Positions 1 to 6,483 are shown, counted from the first letter of the stretch. The stretch: 8,458 nucleotides of DNA from Bacteroidetes bacterium UBA6161 (GCA_002422315.1 DIUJ01000036.1:4709-13166); one strand, 5' to 3'. Notes: a model not told the origin generated them from the letters alone. Numbers and translations are program-made.

Positions 1-180
1 AAAAGCTAGTCCCGGAAAATAATTTTCGGGCTCCCATTTGCTTTTTTGGCAGTGTCCCATACTTGTTTGGGAACCATTGTGGGTGATATCCCACTCCGTG
101 TGATCTTCCCACATGGTTCCCCAAAAAAGCTGCATTCCCACCCAAAAATTCTTTAACGGGACATTTGCTGACGCACGAGA
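1..180. other. GC-richer, C-tract-rich structured region at the left edge
   Basis: This stretch stands out from the AT-rich DNA that follows. The + strand carries CCC tracts at 11, 33, 56, 90, 108, 119, 137 and 141, mostly in the context TCCCA. It contains several inverted repeats: a hairpin at 11-30 (CCCG-AAAA pairing with TTTT-CGGG, one bulged G), a long imperfect stem at 66-125, and TGTCCC (53-58) facing GGGACA (158-163). The minus strand is open in two frames across 1-180, but the peptides resemble nothing I recognise, and several frames are open at once, as expected from base composition. It could be the end of a repeat family, a decayed insertion element, a structured RNA or a fragment of a gene beyond the edge. 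I cannot decide between these. Confidence 0.4.
66..125. repeat. Long imperfect inverted repeat (17-bp stem)
   Basis: The left arm TTTGGGAACCATTGTGGG (66-83) pairs with the right arm CCCACATGGTTCCCCAAA (108-125). This gives 17 base pairs interrupted by two single-base bulges (T78 and C122), around a 24-base loop. Within it, GTGGG (79-83) can instead pair with CCCAC (90-94), so two folds compete. No long T run follows on either strand, so it is not a standard intrinsic terminator. The pairing is seen directly; any function is unknown. Confidence 0.6.
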
Positions 181-284
181 AATAAAAAAGTAAAAACTTT
201 TAATATTAATATACATATTGTAGAATATTGATGTCTTATAAATACCCGTAACTGCTTGGTTTTTCTTGTTAGAGGATTAAACCC

Positions 285-312
285 AAAAAAGACCGCCTTG
301 TAAAGGAGGTCT
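285..312 (-). terminator. Intrinsic terminator, minus strand
   Basis: Positions 290-299 and 303-312 form a 10-bp stem with one G/A mismatch and a three-base loop. On the minus strand the stem is followed directly by six T (complement of 285-290), the classic rho-independent layout. The nearest upstream minus-strand gene is the CsbD-like gene, which ends 176 bases earlier. It may therefore terminate a long 3' UTR or a separate small transcript. Confidence 0.65.
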
Positions 313-410
313 AATTTGTTTTGCAGTAACAATTTCTTGTATGGTTTACTTAAATTGTGCAAAAGCTTTTGTAATTACATAAGGTTTATGAAAATGTCCT
401 TAAAAACTGA
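285..410 (-). ncRNA. Candidate small RNA (about 125 nt)
   Basis: A minus-strand promoter-like site (TAAATTTG, 423-416) lies just upstream of a gene-free stretch that ends in the strong terminator hairpin at 285-312. A transcript starting near 410 and ending after the T run would be about 125 nt. No convincing ORF lies within it. The alternative is that this is simply the 3' UTR of the CsbD-like gene. The call rests only on a promoter and a terminator in the right order. Confidence 0.22.
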
Positions 411-415
411 ATCAA

Positions 416-449
416 CAAATTTAAAGGATACGTTTATTTTACTTAGCAA
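416..449 (-). promoter_or_regulatory. Possible Bacteroidota-type promoter, minus strand
   Basis: Read on the minus strand, TAAATTTG at 423-416 matches the -7 consensus TAnnTTTG. A TTG (449-447) lies 23 bases upstream, at the long end of the usual -33 spacing. It would drive leftward transcription toward the terminator at 285-312. Such motifs are common by chance in AT-rich DNA. Confidence 0.3.
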
Positions 450-487
450 TACAGTTTAAAATCCAAAAGCGATGTGTAAGAAAAAAA

Positions 488-715
488 CTAAGCTTTAGAA
501 ACTTGGTCTTTTTTTAGAATGTTGATTACTTCCTCACGTTTTTTGTTAAGTCTGTTTTCAATTCTTCCAAGTAATTCCTCTTCTTTACCAGTTTCGAATT
601 TTAAATCAGATTCTGTTAGTTGAGGAAATTTGTCTTGGATGTGCTTTGCTTGTGTGTCCCAGTTTCCTGTGATTTTGAATGCTTCGTTGTTTTGTTTCGG
701 GTGGTTATCCATCAT
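488..715 (-). CDS. CsbD-like general stress protein
   Basis: This 75-residue, hydrophilic, cytoplasmic protein has the pattern of the CsbD/YjbJ family: I15-T-G-N-W19 near the start, then the central P31-Q-L-T-E-S-D-L stretch, then G43-K-E-E-E-L-L-G50-R-I followed by a charged helix (R51 to L67). In other bacteria CsbD proteins are abundant small proteins induced by general stress, stationary phase or osmotic change; their molecular role is unknown. The length is slightly above the usual 50-70 residues because of a short polar N-terminal tail. There are two adjacent ATG codons (715 and 712) and no clear Shine-Dalgarno sequence, so either could be the start. It is a single gene, separated from its minus-strand neighbour by 275 bases or more and followed by a short T-rich stretch and, further on, a strong terminator. 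Confidence 0.8.
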   Translation of the reverse strand: MMDNHPKQNNEAFKITGNWDTQAKHIQDKFPQLTESDLKFETGKEEELLGRIENRLNKKREEVINILKKDQVSKA

Positions 716-749
716 ATTTTGGTTTAATTGTAATAGAATTATTACACTA

Positions 750-757
750 CAAAGATG
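750..757 (-). promoter_or_regulatory. Possible -7 element of the CsbD-like gene
   Basis: Read on the minus strand, CATCTTTG differs from TAnnTTTG at one fixed position. It lies 34 bases upstream of the ATG at 715, which would give a 5' UTR of about 28 nt. No well-placed -33 TTG is visible, so the call is weak. Confidence 0.3.
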
Positions 758-821
758 CGTCCTTGTAGAATCAAATCGCTTACATAATAAAGGCTTAATG
801 TTACATAAATAAAATAGGGAT

Positions 822-844
822 AAAGAAAGTGCTATGCTTTCTTT
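822..844. terminator. AT-rich hairpin, possible terminator of the EamA operon
   Basis: AAAGAAAG (822-829) pairs perfectly with CTTTCTTT (837-844) around a seven-base loop. On the plus strand two more T follow. On the minus strand the hairpin lies downstream of the EamA gene but has no good T run after it. An intrinsic terminator role is possible but weakly supported. Confidence 0.3.
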
Positions 845-990
845 TTAGGATTAAAGACAATTGCTTATCAAAACTTTTGCTAAGGAAGCCAAATATGGAG
901 ATAAGTACGATGGTTTTTTGGGTGGGACTCTGTTTGAAATTTAAATCTTGGCCATTAGCCTCTTATGCAATGCAATATTTAGCTTTTTAT

Positions 991-1152
991 TCAATCAATG
1001 AGAGTGAAACTTAAGCAAAGTGATATTTTACTTTCGCTTCTATTTGGATCGTTATCAATAGAATTTGGAAAAAGACAGATTGGTTCTAGCAATAGCAACA
1101 CAAAGAGTAAGATTCTGCAAAAAGATAAAAAGGAGCTTTTCAGGGTCTTCAT
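991..1152 (-). CDS. Doubtful small ORF overlapping the end of the EamA gene
   Basis: This is a 53-codon ORF. Its ATG overlaps the TGA stop of the EamA gene in an ATGA arrangement (1152-1149), the layout of translationally coupled genes. The product starts with basic residues (M-K-T-L-K), then has a hydrophobic stretch of about residues 14-28 (I-L-L-F-V-L-L-L-L core), then a polar tail with P-N-S-I-D-N-D-P-N. That would suit a small membrane or exported peptide. It contains three cysteines (12, 26, 47). I recognise no family. An ORF this short can arise by chance in AT-rich DNA, so the overlap and the hydrophobic segment are the only support. Confidence 0.25.
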   Translation of the reverse strand: MKTLKSSFLSFCRILLFVLLLLEPICLFPNSIDNDPNRSESKISLCLSFTLID

Positions 1153-2093
1153 TTTTTCACTCTTGCATACAGTTTGCCCAAGTTCTTTTTCATTATTTCC
1201 TGTTGTTTATCGGAACTTAGGAATACACCAACAAACAAAACAACAGCCGCAATAACCTTTATTGCAGTAAGACTGTCTTTACCCAAACTAACGGCTATAT
1301 AGGTTGCAAAAAGTGGTTGAAGGTAAATATAGGACCCTACGATTACCGAACCTCCTTTCTCAATAGCCCAAGCATTGAGTAAATAGGCTACAAAAGTGGT
1401 AAAAAAGACAACGAAAGCAATTTCTAAATATATAAATGTGGGAATTTGAGAAAAATTGATTTGCTGCAATTCGTTAATAGCAAATGGAGTAACAATGAGT
1501 AATCCGAAAAGAAAAGTCCATTTAGAAACGGTTATAACCGTATATTTTGAAAGGAGTTTGCGAACATAGACCAAGTAATAAGCATAAAAAATAGCGTTTA
1601 TAGTAACAAAGATGTCACCCAAAAGGGTGTCCTGGGAGAATTGAAGTTTTTTGCCCAGCATAAGCAATGCTGCACCAAAAGCTGCTAGCAAAATGCCTGC
1701 AATTTTTTTAAAGCTTAATTTTTCCGATCCCGTAATCCAAGCAATAAGCAATACAAAAATAGGTGTATTGAGCATGAGTACAGCACCATTTATAGGGTAG
1801 CTTAGTTGTAATCCTTTAAAAAACAGAAGCATATTAAAAGCAACTCCAAACATAGCGGCGATAAAAAGTCTTTTAAAATCTTGTGTTTCTATTTTGGTTT
1901 GAAGAGCACTTACAAAAAAGTATTTTTCTAGCGGGGCTATTGTCCAAAAAAGAATTAGGGCACCCAGAATCCTAAAGAATACCATAGCCGAACTTCCTAC
2001 ATAAGTAGGCATAATGTCTTTGGCTATGGAAAAAGTAATAGCATAAATGAGGGTAACAAACAATAAAACAAGGTGAACCTTAATCTGTTTCAA
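1149..2093 (-). CDS. EamA-family (drug/metabolite transporter superfamily) permease
   Basis: This 314-residue integral membrane protein has the tandem layout of EamA transporters: two homologous halves of five helices each, at about residues 5-147 and 158-294. Visible family traits are the first helix ending in the I-A-K-D-I-M-P stretch (residues 23-29), the R41-I-L-G segment of helix 2, A97-like small-residue helices with P111 after the L-M-L-N-T stretch, and the second-half Y255-I-Y-L-Q-P motif. Such proteins export or exchange small metabolites across the inner membrane; the substrate cannot be told from sequence. A basic tail (about 295-314) should be cytoplasmic. The start is a TTG. No in-frame ATG lies between the upstream stop and this point, and the next one (residue 28) would delete helix 1. 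The gene begins 18 bases after the DUF4340 stop, in the same reading frame, so the two are probably cotranscribed. Confidence 0.85.
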   Translation of the reverse strand: MKQIKVHLVLLFVTLIYAITFSIAKDIMPTYVGSSAMVFFRILGALILFWTIAPLEKYFFVSALQTKIETQDFKRLFIAAMFGVAFNMLLFFKGLQLSYPINGAVLMLNTPIFVLLIAWITGSEKLSFKKIAGILLAAFGAALLMLGKKLQFSQDTLLGDIFVTINAIFYAYYLVYVRKLLSKYTVITVSKWTFLFGLLIVTPFAINELQQINFSQIPTFIYLEIAFVVFFTTFVAYLLNAWAIEKGGSVIVGSYIYLQPLFATYIAVSLGKDSLTAIKVIAAVVLFVGVFLSSDKQQEIMKKNLGKLYARVKK

Positions 2094-2111
2094 AAAGCAA
2101 GTGTTTTTTTG

Positions 2112-3134
2112 TTATTCCAATAAGAAATCATCGTAGGTTTTTAATATTTTGCCAAAAACAAAGTCTTGTAATTGCATCATTTCCTTTTTGTTGTTGTTTA
2201 AAAAGGCAAAATAGTTGTCTTGTTCAAAGGGTAGTTTAACCCCATATTCATCTACATAAGATTTGCTAGTAGTACCCAGCCCTTTTCTATGTATTCTAAT
2301 GGTTTTTTCTTCTTTGTTTTTAGCTTTTACAGTAAGTACCACAAAGGGCATAGTCTTGGTATAAATAGAGTCTATTTCTGCTTTGCTTTTGTTGTTTGGG
2401 AATCCCTCATAGGACAATCTATCAAATTGTTTTAAATAGGATTTTAGTTTGTTTGCATTTACTGCATTCTGTGGTCTGGATTTTCCAAGTCCTTCTATAC
2501 TAGCACCATTCTCAGAATTGCGTATTGTAAATCCTTTGTCTTGATTTTCGGTCCAGTCTATTTTCACCCACTCTATGTCTTCTTCTTGCAATTCAAAAAG
2601 CATTTTACTTCTCCAGTCGGCTTCATTTACAAAATAGCGTGGGGTTAAATATCCTACAAAGCCTTCAATATGGCAGATGTATGGTTTTGCTGCGCCTTCT
2701 ATCCACATGTAGGTCCCGGTATTGTCGGGGGTTGGGCCACCCACATAGTATGTTTTAATCTTTTTACCTTTCGAATAAAGTTCAACTTTGGTTCCTTTCC
2801 CTGCTAGGTTTCTAATTACCATATCCCAATAGTCTTTGCTTACTGGGTGTTTTACGCGCACATCGCGTATCGCTGTAAGCAATACATTTATCTTAGAACC
2901 GTCTGCATCATATTTGTTGTTTATTGTCCATTTGTTGTCTTGTTTTGTTAGTGTTGCCGAAGTATTCAAGAATTTCGCTTTCATGAATATTTGGTCTATT
3001 TCTGATGTATTTTCTACAGCAAAAGCAGTTTCGTCTTTTACAAGGGTGCTGGATTTGTCTTTCTTAAGTAAAAAATATCCTCCAATAACAAGGGCTAAAA
3101 TAAGAAGACTCAGCAGTATTTTTTTATTTGACAT
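2112..3134 (-). CDS. DUF4340 domain-containing, membrane-anchored protein
   Basis: This 340-residue protein has a short basic N-terminus (M-S-N-K-K) and one hydrophobic segment (about residues 6-23) followed by K-K-D-K. It should therefore be a signal anchor with the rest in the periplasm; there is no lipobox cysteine. The remainder resembles DUF4340: repeated beta-rich modules, the V131-G-G-P-T-P-D-N-T-G-T turn, the Y167-F-V-N segment and W174-R before an I-x-W-V-K-I-D-W strand. The family function is unknown; elsewhere members are often encoded beside gliding- or ABC-type transport genes (GldG-like), but no such gene is visible here. The ATG at 3134 starts about 34 bases downstream of a TAnnTTTG box. 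It is the first gene of a probable two-gene operon with the EamA permease. Confidence 0.75.
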   Translation of the reverse strand: MSNKKILLSLLILALVIGGYFLLKKDKSSTLVKDETAFAVENTSEIDQIFMKAKFLNTSATLTKQDNKWTINNKYDADGSKINVLLTAIRDVRVKHPVSKDYWDMVIRNLAGKGTKVELYSKGKKIKTYYVGGPTPDNTGTYMWIEGAAKPYICHIEGFVGYLTPRYFVNEADWRSKMLFELQEEDIEWVKIDWTENQDKGFTIRNSENGASIEGLGKSRPQNAVNANKLKSYLKQFDRLSYEGFPNNKSKAEIDSIYTKTMPFVVLTVKAKNKEEKTIRIHRKGLGTTSKSYVDEYGVKLPFEQDNYFAFLNNNKKEMMQLQDFVFGKILKTYDDFLLE

Positions 3135-3167
3135 GGATGTATCTATAATTGTTGTTTTTATTGGTCA

Positions 3168-3175
3168 CAAAAATA
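3168..3175 (-). promoter_or_regulatory. Promoter -7 element for the DUF4340-EamA operon
   Basis: Read on the minus strand, TATTTTTG (3175-3168) matches TAnnTTTG exactly. Transcription would start near 3161, leaving a 5' UTR of about 27 nt before the ATG at 3134. I find no TTG at the expected -33 distance. The position relative to the gene supports the call. Confidence 0.5.
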
Positions 3176-3296
3176 TTAAAAGAATTGGGCTTCTTGGTAT
3201 TTGTTTTACCTATTAGCCAAAATATACAACCAAGGGTTACAAACATTTTACAAGTAAATGTAAATAACTCCCTCTAATGGCTCCTGCTTATTTTTT

Positions 3297-3304
3297 TACA
3301 TTTG
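3297..3304 (+). promoter_or_regulatory. Promoter -7 element for the Glu/Pro-rich protein gene
   Basis: TACATTTG matches TAnnTTTG exactly and lies six bases before an in-frame ATG at 3310. A start of transcription 6-9 bases after the box would fall at or just after that ATG, giving a leaderless or nearly leaderless mRNA. There is no TTG at the usual -33 distance. The site is inside the coding region if translation begins at the upstream ATG (3277), which argues against that start or against the promoter. Confidence 0.4.
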
Positions 3305-3309
3305 TGGCT

Positions 3310-4284
3310 ATGAAAGAGGAATTGTTGACTAAAAAACTACGCAAAATTGCCCAGGATATAGCTTTGTTGTCCTACGACATGGAAAACAACAAGTCTAGAC
3401 AGAGGTTTTTTTCAGACCTGATTAAGCAGCGTGTTTTTGAATTGTATGATGTGTTGGCAGAACTTAATTCGGAAACACCCAAAGACCAAGATTCGAAAAA
3501 AGAGATGCAGTTTATTAAAAAAGATGCTTCTCGCGAAATGTATAGAACAGAAGAATTGGCCAAACAAAACCAATTGGCAAATCTTGAAGTAAAGGAAGAA
3601 CAACAAGCTGAAAAAGAAACGGTACGTGAAACTGAAAACCCTACTTCTTTGTCTCCTGCGGAGCCCATAGAAGAGAAAGAACAAGACTCTGAGCCTCCTT
3701 TAATTGAAGAAATTAAACCTGAAACCATTGTGCCTATGCCTCTGGATGATAAAGAAGAACTACAGAATAATGAGGAGGAGAATTTTATAGTCGATCAAGA
3801 AATTACTCAGCCCCCAATAGAACAAGAAGAAAACAAGGTTCCTCCGCAAGAGAGTATCCCTGAGCCAGTAATAATTGTTGAGGGAAAAATAGAGGAAGTG
3901 AAAATTGAAATGCCTTCTTTATTTAATTCAAACCCAGTACCAAATAAAACTAAAAATACACCTCTTTGGGTTGAATTAATTCTGGAAGAGTTCCTCCAAA
4001 AGATTAACCAAATAGGAGGGGTGGCAGCAAAACAACAAAATAGTCCAGTAACTTCGCTAACTGCTGTTATTTCTATAAGCCAAAAACATGAATTCATTAA
4101 TGGCTTATTTGCAGCAGATGTGGAAGCATACAAAAAAGCAATCTCTCAAATTGAGTCTTCTAAAGATCTAGAAGAAGCTTTGCAATATGCAGAAAACAAC
4201 TTGGTAGATCAATTTGCTTGGAAACACAAAGAAAAACTAGCTTCTGAGTTTGTTTCCTTAATTAGACGAAGAAAGTTGGTTTAA
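3310..4284 (+). CDS. Hypothetical protein with Glu/Pro-rich linker and C-terminal helical domain
   Basis: With the ATG at 3310 the product has 324 residues; an in-frame ATG at 3277 would add 11. Three parts are visible. Residues 1-60 are helical and charged (M-K-E-E-L-L-T-K-K-L start). Residues about 75-210 are low-complexity, very rich in Glu, Pro and Gln, likely disordered. The C-terminal part (about 218-324) begins with a P-L-W-V-E-L segment and contains F262-I-N-G-L-F, then E272-A-Y-K-K-A, W306 and a final I-R-R-R-K. This C-terminal pattern (phi-F-I-N-x-L-F ... Y ... E-E-A ... W ... L-I-R-R-R) resembles uncharacterised proteins common in Bacteroidota, from memory. There is no signal peptide or membrane segment, so it is presumably cytoplasmic. 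No function can be assigned. It is transcribed away from the DUF4340 gene and is followed by a 234-base gap. Confidence 0.7.
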   Translation: MKEELLTKKLRKIAQDIALLSYDMENNKSRQRFFSDLIKQRVFELYDVLAELNSETPKDQDSKKEMQFIKKDASREMYRTEELAKQNQLANLEVKEEQQAEKETVRETENPTSLSPAEPIEEKEQDSEPPLIEEIKPETIVPMPLDDKEELQNNEEENFIVDQEITQPPIEQEENKVPPQESIPEPVIIVEGKIEEVKIEMPSLFNSNPVPNKTKNTPLWVELILEEFLQKINQIGGVAAKQQNSPVTSLTAVISISQKHEFINGLFAADVEAYKKAISQIESSKDLEEALQYAENNLVDQFAWKHKEKLASEFVSLIRRRKLV

Positions 4285-4518
4285 ATTCCATTTCGTTTTT
4301 TCTCTTTTGGCAGAAAATTTAAAGGTTGGGAAAGTGCGTTTTGGGGAGCGTAAATGTAAAAAACCAGAGAGTCGAAATATGCTTTCTGCTTATTAATTAT
4401 AGCCCCTGAGTTTTACATATTACTTATAGATAAGCAACATGCAGATTCAATTGTGAACTTACTTTTATTTGTTTTTTATAGTGCTTGGAATTTGCTTTAT
4501 TTGTAAGTAAGATTCTAA
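4285..4518 (+). other. Intergenic gap before comEC
   Basis: I see no gene, strong hairpin or exact TAnnTTTG box here. TTTATTTG at 4496-4503 is a one-mismatch version of the -7 box, 15 bases before the comEC ATG, but its nearest TTTG is 24 bases upstream. The gap has no clear terminator for the preceding gene, so read-through into comEC is possible. Confidence 0.4.
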
Positions 4519-6342
4519 ATGCATATGCTTTGGCACTCGCAATTTTATTTAAGAATATTAATCCCTTTTATACTTGGTATACTTGGGGTGCGTTTTTTTT
4601 CAATTTCCTTTACATGGATTCTTGGTGTTCTATTTTTCTTTCTTTTGTTGTTGTTGCTTTTTCAAATAGTTCCAACATTTAAAAAATACAAATATAGAAG
4701 AGTTCAAGGTTTGCTGTATTTATCAGTATTTGTATTGTTCGGCTCAGCAGTCTCTCAATACAACAAGCTTAGCCATACCCTGCCACAAGATTTACAAGAA
4801 AATCAATATACTAAAATTCTTGCTACTGTTTCAGAGCATCCTATACCTATAAAAAAAGGACATAAATATATTGTAGATGTTTTTGCTTTGGCATCTCCGC
4901 GCAATGAACACAAAATAAGCAAAGGCAGGATATTGGTATACTCTAATGGCCTCTCTTCCGCTTTACAGATAGGGGATACCATGGTTTTTTTAAAACAATA
5001 TATAAGGCCTATTGAAAAAACTATGCATGGTTTTGAATTTGATTACAAGGCTTACATGGCCAACCAATACGTGTACCATCAGACATATATAAAACAGAAC
5101 GGGGTGGCAGTTTTGCCTTTGTCAAACAATGCTCTTAATATATTCAGGTCGGCCATAGAAGTGCGCGGGCATGTCCAAAAAAGGCTAGAACAAATATTTG
5201 AGGACAAAGAGATCTTGGCAATTTCTCAAGCTTTGTTAATAGGCTACAAAGCCAGTCTGAGCCAGGAACTTGTAGGGGCATTTTCTGCCTCTGGAACAAT
5301 GCATGTACTTGCGGTAAGCGGTTTGCATGCTGGTATAGTTTTTATGGTCCTTAATTTTCTTTTTTTGCCATTCGCAAATTCATTAAACAAGAACCGGATT
5401 AAAGTATTGGTAATTGTGCCTTCTTTGTTTTTTTATGCTTTTGTAACTGGGTTGTCTCCATCAGTAGTAAGGGCTGCTATTATGCTAAGCCTTGTTCTGA
5501 TAGCCTCGGCCTTAAATCGTAGAGGGAATATATACAATACAATATTTGCGACTGCTTTTTATATGTTACTCTTCAATCCTATGTTTTTGTTTCATGTGGG
5601 CTTTCAACTCTCCTTTTTAGCTGTTTTAGGCATTGTCTATTTTCAACCCAAAATCAAAAGAATTTATCAAGCCCCAAATAAAGTAATGTTGTACTTATGG
5701 GAGATAGTATGTGTAAGCATTGCCGCACAGCTTGCTACTTTTCCTCTCACATTATATTATTTCCATCAATTTCCTAGTTATTTTATCCTTTCGAATTTAT
5801 TGGTTTTGCCTGCTGTTTTTCTGGCAATGTTTTTTTTGTTTCCAAGTATTTTGTTTTTAAATGTATCTTACATAGGGCCCTTTTTTAAGATTGTTACCTC
5901 CTTTATTCTAGGTTTTATTAGCAAAAGTGTGGTTTTTGTTGAAGACCTGCCGGGTTCTACTGTTGCCGATATCTTCCTTCATCCTTTTTACATTTTTGTG
6001 CTGTTTTGTATTGTTTTTTTATTTGGATACTTTGTGTACTCCTCTAAAGCTAAATGGATTATATCTATATTGGTGCTGATTTTGATATCGGGTATTTTTA
6101 ATGCTTATGATAGTTATTCAAAAATATACAGAAAATATGTAATTAAACACCGGTCACTGGGCATTGTAGTGGTTAGTGGGAACAAATTAAATATCCTTAG
6201 CGACAGTTCTAATTTAAATAATCTAGAGTTGTATTCGCCTAAAATACAGGCAATAGGTTCTTATTATGGGGTTTCGAAAGAAAACATAGAACATGTATGG
6301 GTTCGAGACATACATAATATAAAAGGCGTGTATTTCAGATGA
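4519..6342 (+). CDS. comEC: ComEC/Rec2-type DNA-uptake channel protein
   Basis: This 607-residue inner-membrane protein is expected to pass single-stranded DNA into the cytoplasm during natural transformation. The N-terminus has two or three membrane helices (about residues 8-75). A soluble DUF4131-type domain follows (about 76-200), ending in the G171-F-E-F-D-Y-x-x-Y-M pattern. The Competence domain (about 230-500) carries the family hallmarks: H262-V-L-A-V-S-G-L-H270, G311-L-S-P-S-V-V-R-A319 and F358-H-V-G-F-Q-L-S-F-L-A. Many polytopic helices follow to about residue 535. The C-terminal metallo-beta-lactamase-like domain of Bacillus-type ComEC is absent; a short soluble tail (about 540-607) takes its place, which is usual in Bacteroidota homologues. 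An in-frame TAA directly precedes the ATG at 4519, so the start is there or at the ATG two codons on. No other competence gene is in the window, so competence itself is not shown. Confidence 0.92.
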   Translation: MHMLWHSQFYLRILIPFILGILGVRFFSISFTWILGVLFFFLLLLLLFQIVPTFKKYKYRRVQGLLYLSVFVLFGSAVSQYNKLSHTLPQDLQENQYTKILATVSEHPIPIKKGHKYIVDVFALASPRNEHKISKGRILVYSNGLSSALQIGDTMVFLKQYIRPIEKTMHGFEFDYKAYMANQYVYHQTYIKQNGVAVLPLSNNALNIFRSAIEVRGHVQKRLEQIFEDKEILAISQALLIGYKASLSQELVGAFSASGTMHVLAVSGLHAGIVFMVLNFLFLPFANSLNKNRIKVLVIVPSLFFYAFVTGLSPSVVRAAIMLSLVLIASALNRRGNIYNTIFATAFYMLLFNPMFLFHVGFQLSFLAVLGIVYFQPKIKRIYQAPNKVMLYLWEIVCVSIAAQLATFPLTLYYFHQFPSYFILSNLLVLPAVFLAMFFLFPSILFLNVSYIGPFFKIVTSFILGFISKSVVFVEDLPGSTVADIFLHPFYIFVLFCIVFLFGYFVYSSKAKWIISILVLILISGIFNAYDSYSKIYRKYVIKHRSLGIVVVSGNKLNILSDSSNLNNLELYSPKIQAIGSYYGVSKENIEHVWVRDIHNIKGVYFR

Positions 6343-6369
6343 GCAGCCTTTCATGTACAGAAAAAATGT

Positions 6370-6418
6370 ATTTTAATAAAAATTAAAATGATTGAAAAAC
6401 AGCATTTAAGGTGCTGTT
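6370..6418 (+). terminator. Hairpins after comEC, possible terminator
   Basis: Two inverted repeats follow the comEC stop. ATTTTAAT (6370-6377) faces ATTAAAAT (6382-6389) around four A. AACAGCA (6398-6404) faces TGCTGTT (6412-6418), with a possible extra U-G pair. Neither is followed by a long T run, so termination is plausible but not firm. They sit between comEC and the promoter of the next gene. Confidence 0.4.
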
Positions 6419-6453
6419 GTAATCAAATATCCTTCAATAAAATTAAGAAAAAC

Positions 6454-6483
6454 TTGATTTTGCCAGAATAAAATTTACTTTTG
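6454..6483 (+). promoter_or_regulatory. Bacteroidota-type promoter of the beta-helix protein gene
   Basis: TACTTTTG (6476-6483) matches the -7 consensus TAnnTTTG exactly. TTG (6454-6456) lies 19 bases upstream, the normal -33 spacing. Transcription would start near 6490, leaving about 27 nt before the ATG at 6517. An AAAGGA stretch (6502-6507) sits nine bases before the ATG and could act as a Shine-Dalgarno site. This is the best-supported promoter in the window, and it sets the gene apart from comEC as its own transcript. Confidence 0.7.

Larger units (their letters stand above)
716..990. other. Non-coding stretch between the CsbD-like gene and the EamA operon
   Basis: The stretch is AT-rich with no convincing gene. 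The plus-strand ORFs that cross it look random: mixed composition, no family resemblance, no promoter. It holds the probable promoter of the CsbD-like gene near 750 and an AT-rich hairpin at 822-844. I see no RNA gene or repeat beyond these. Confidence 0.5.

Noticed and set aside
1..180. Open minus-strand frames read as a transposase or other protein fragment
   Set aside because: Several frames are open at once and none contains a motif I can identify. Calling a gene would be guesswork.
153..362. 69-codon minus-strand ORF
   Set aside because: It starts with TTG, spans the terminator hairpin at 285-312, and has no recognisable pattern. It is probably a chance ORF.
630..1255. Three plus-strand ORFs (630-812, 829-1014, 998-1255)
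   Set aside because: The first and last partly lie antisense to better-supported genes (CsbD-like and EamA). None has a family pattern or a promoter, and composition looks random.
2836..3216. 126-codon plus-strand ORF
   Set aside because: It is antisense to the start of the DUF4340 gene, whose protein pattern is clear. Its hydrophobic composition mirrors the opposite strand.
3372..4133. Minus-strand ORFs opposite the Glu/Pro-rich gene
   Set aside because: Ser/Phe/Cys-rich translations are the expected antisense shadow of a Glu/Lys-rich coding strand.
4593..4600. T8 tract near the comEC start as a phase-variation switch
   Set aside because: Runs of seven or eight T are frequent in this AT-rich gene because of Phe codons. 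There is no evidence of length variation.
4485..4682. 65-codon ORF overlapping the start of comEC
   Set aside because: It is a frame-shifted reading of the T-rich comEC leader and first helices; the comEC frame carries the conserved motifs.
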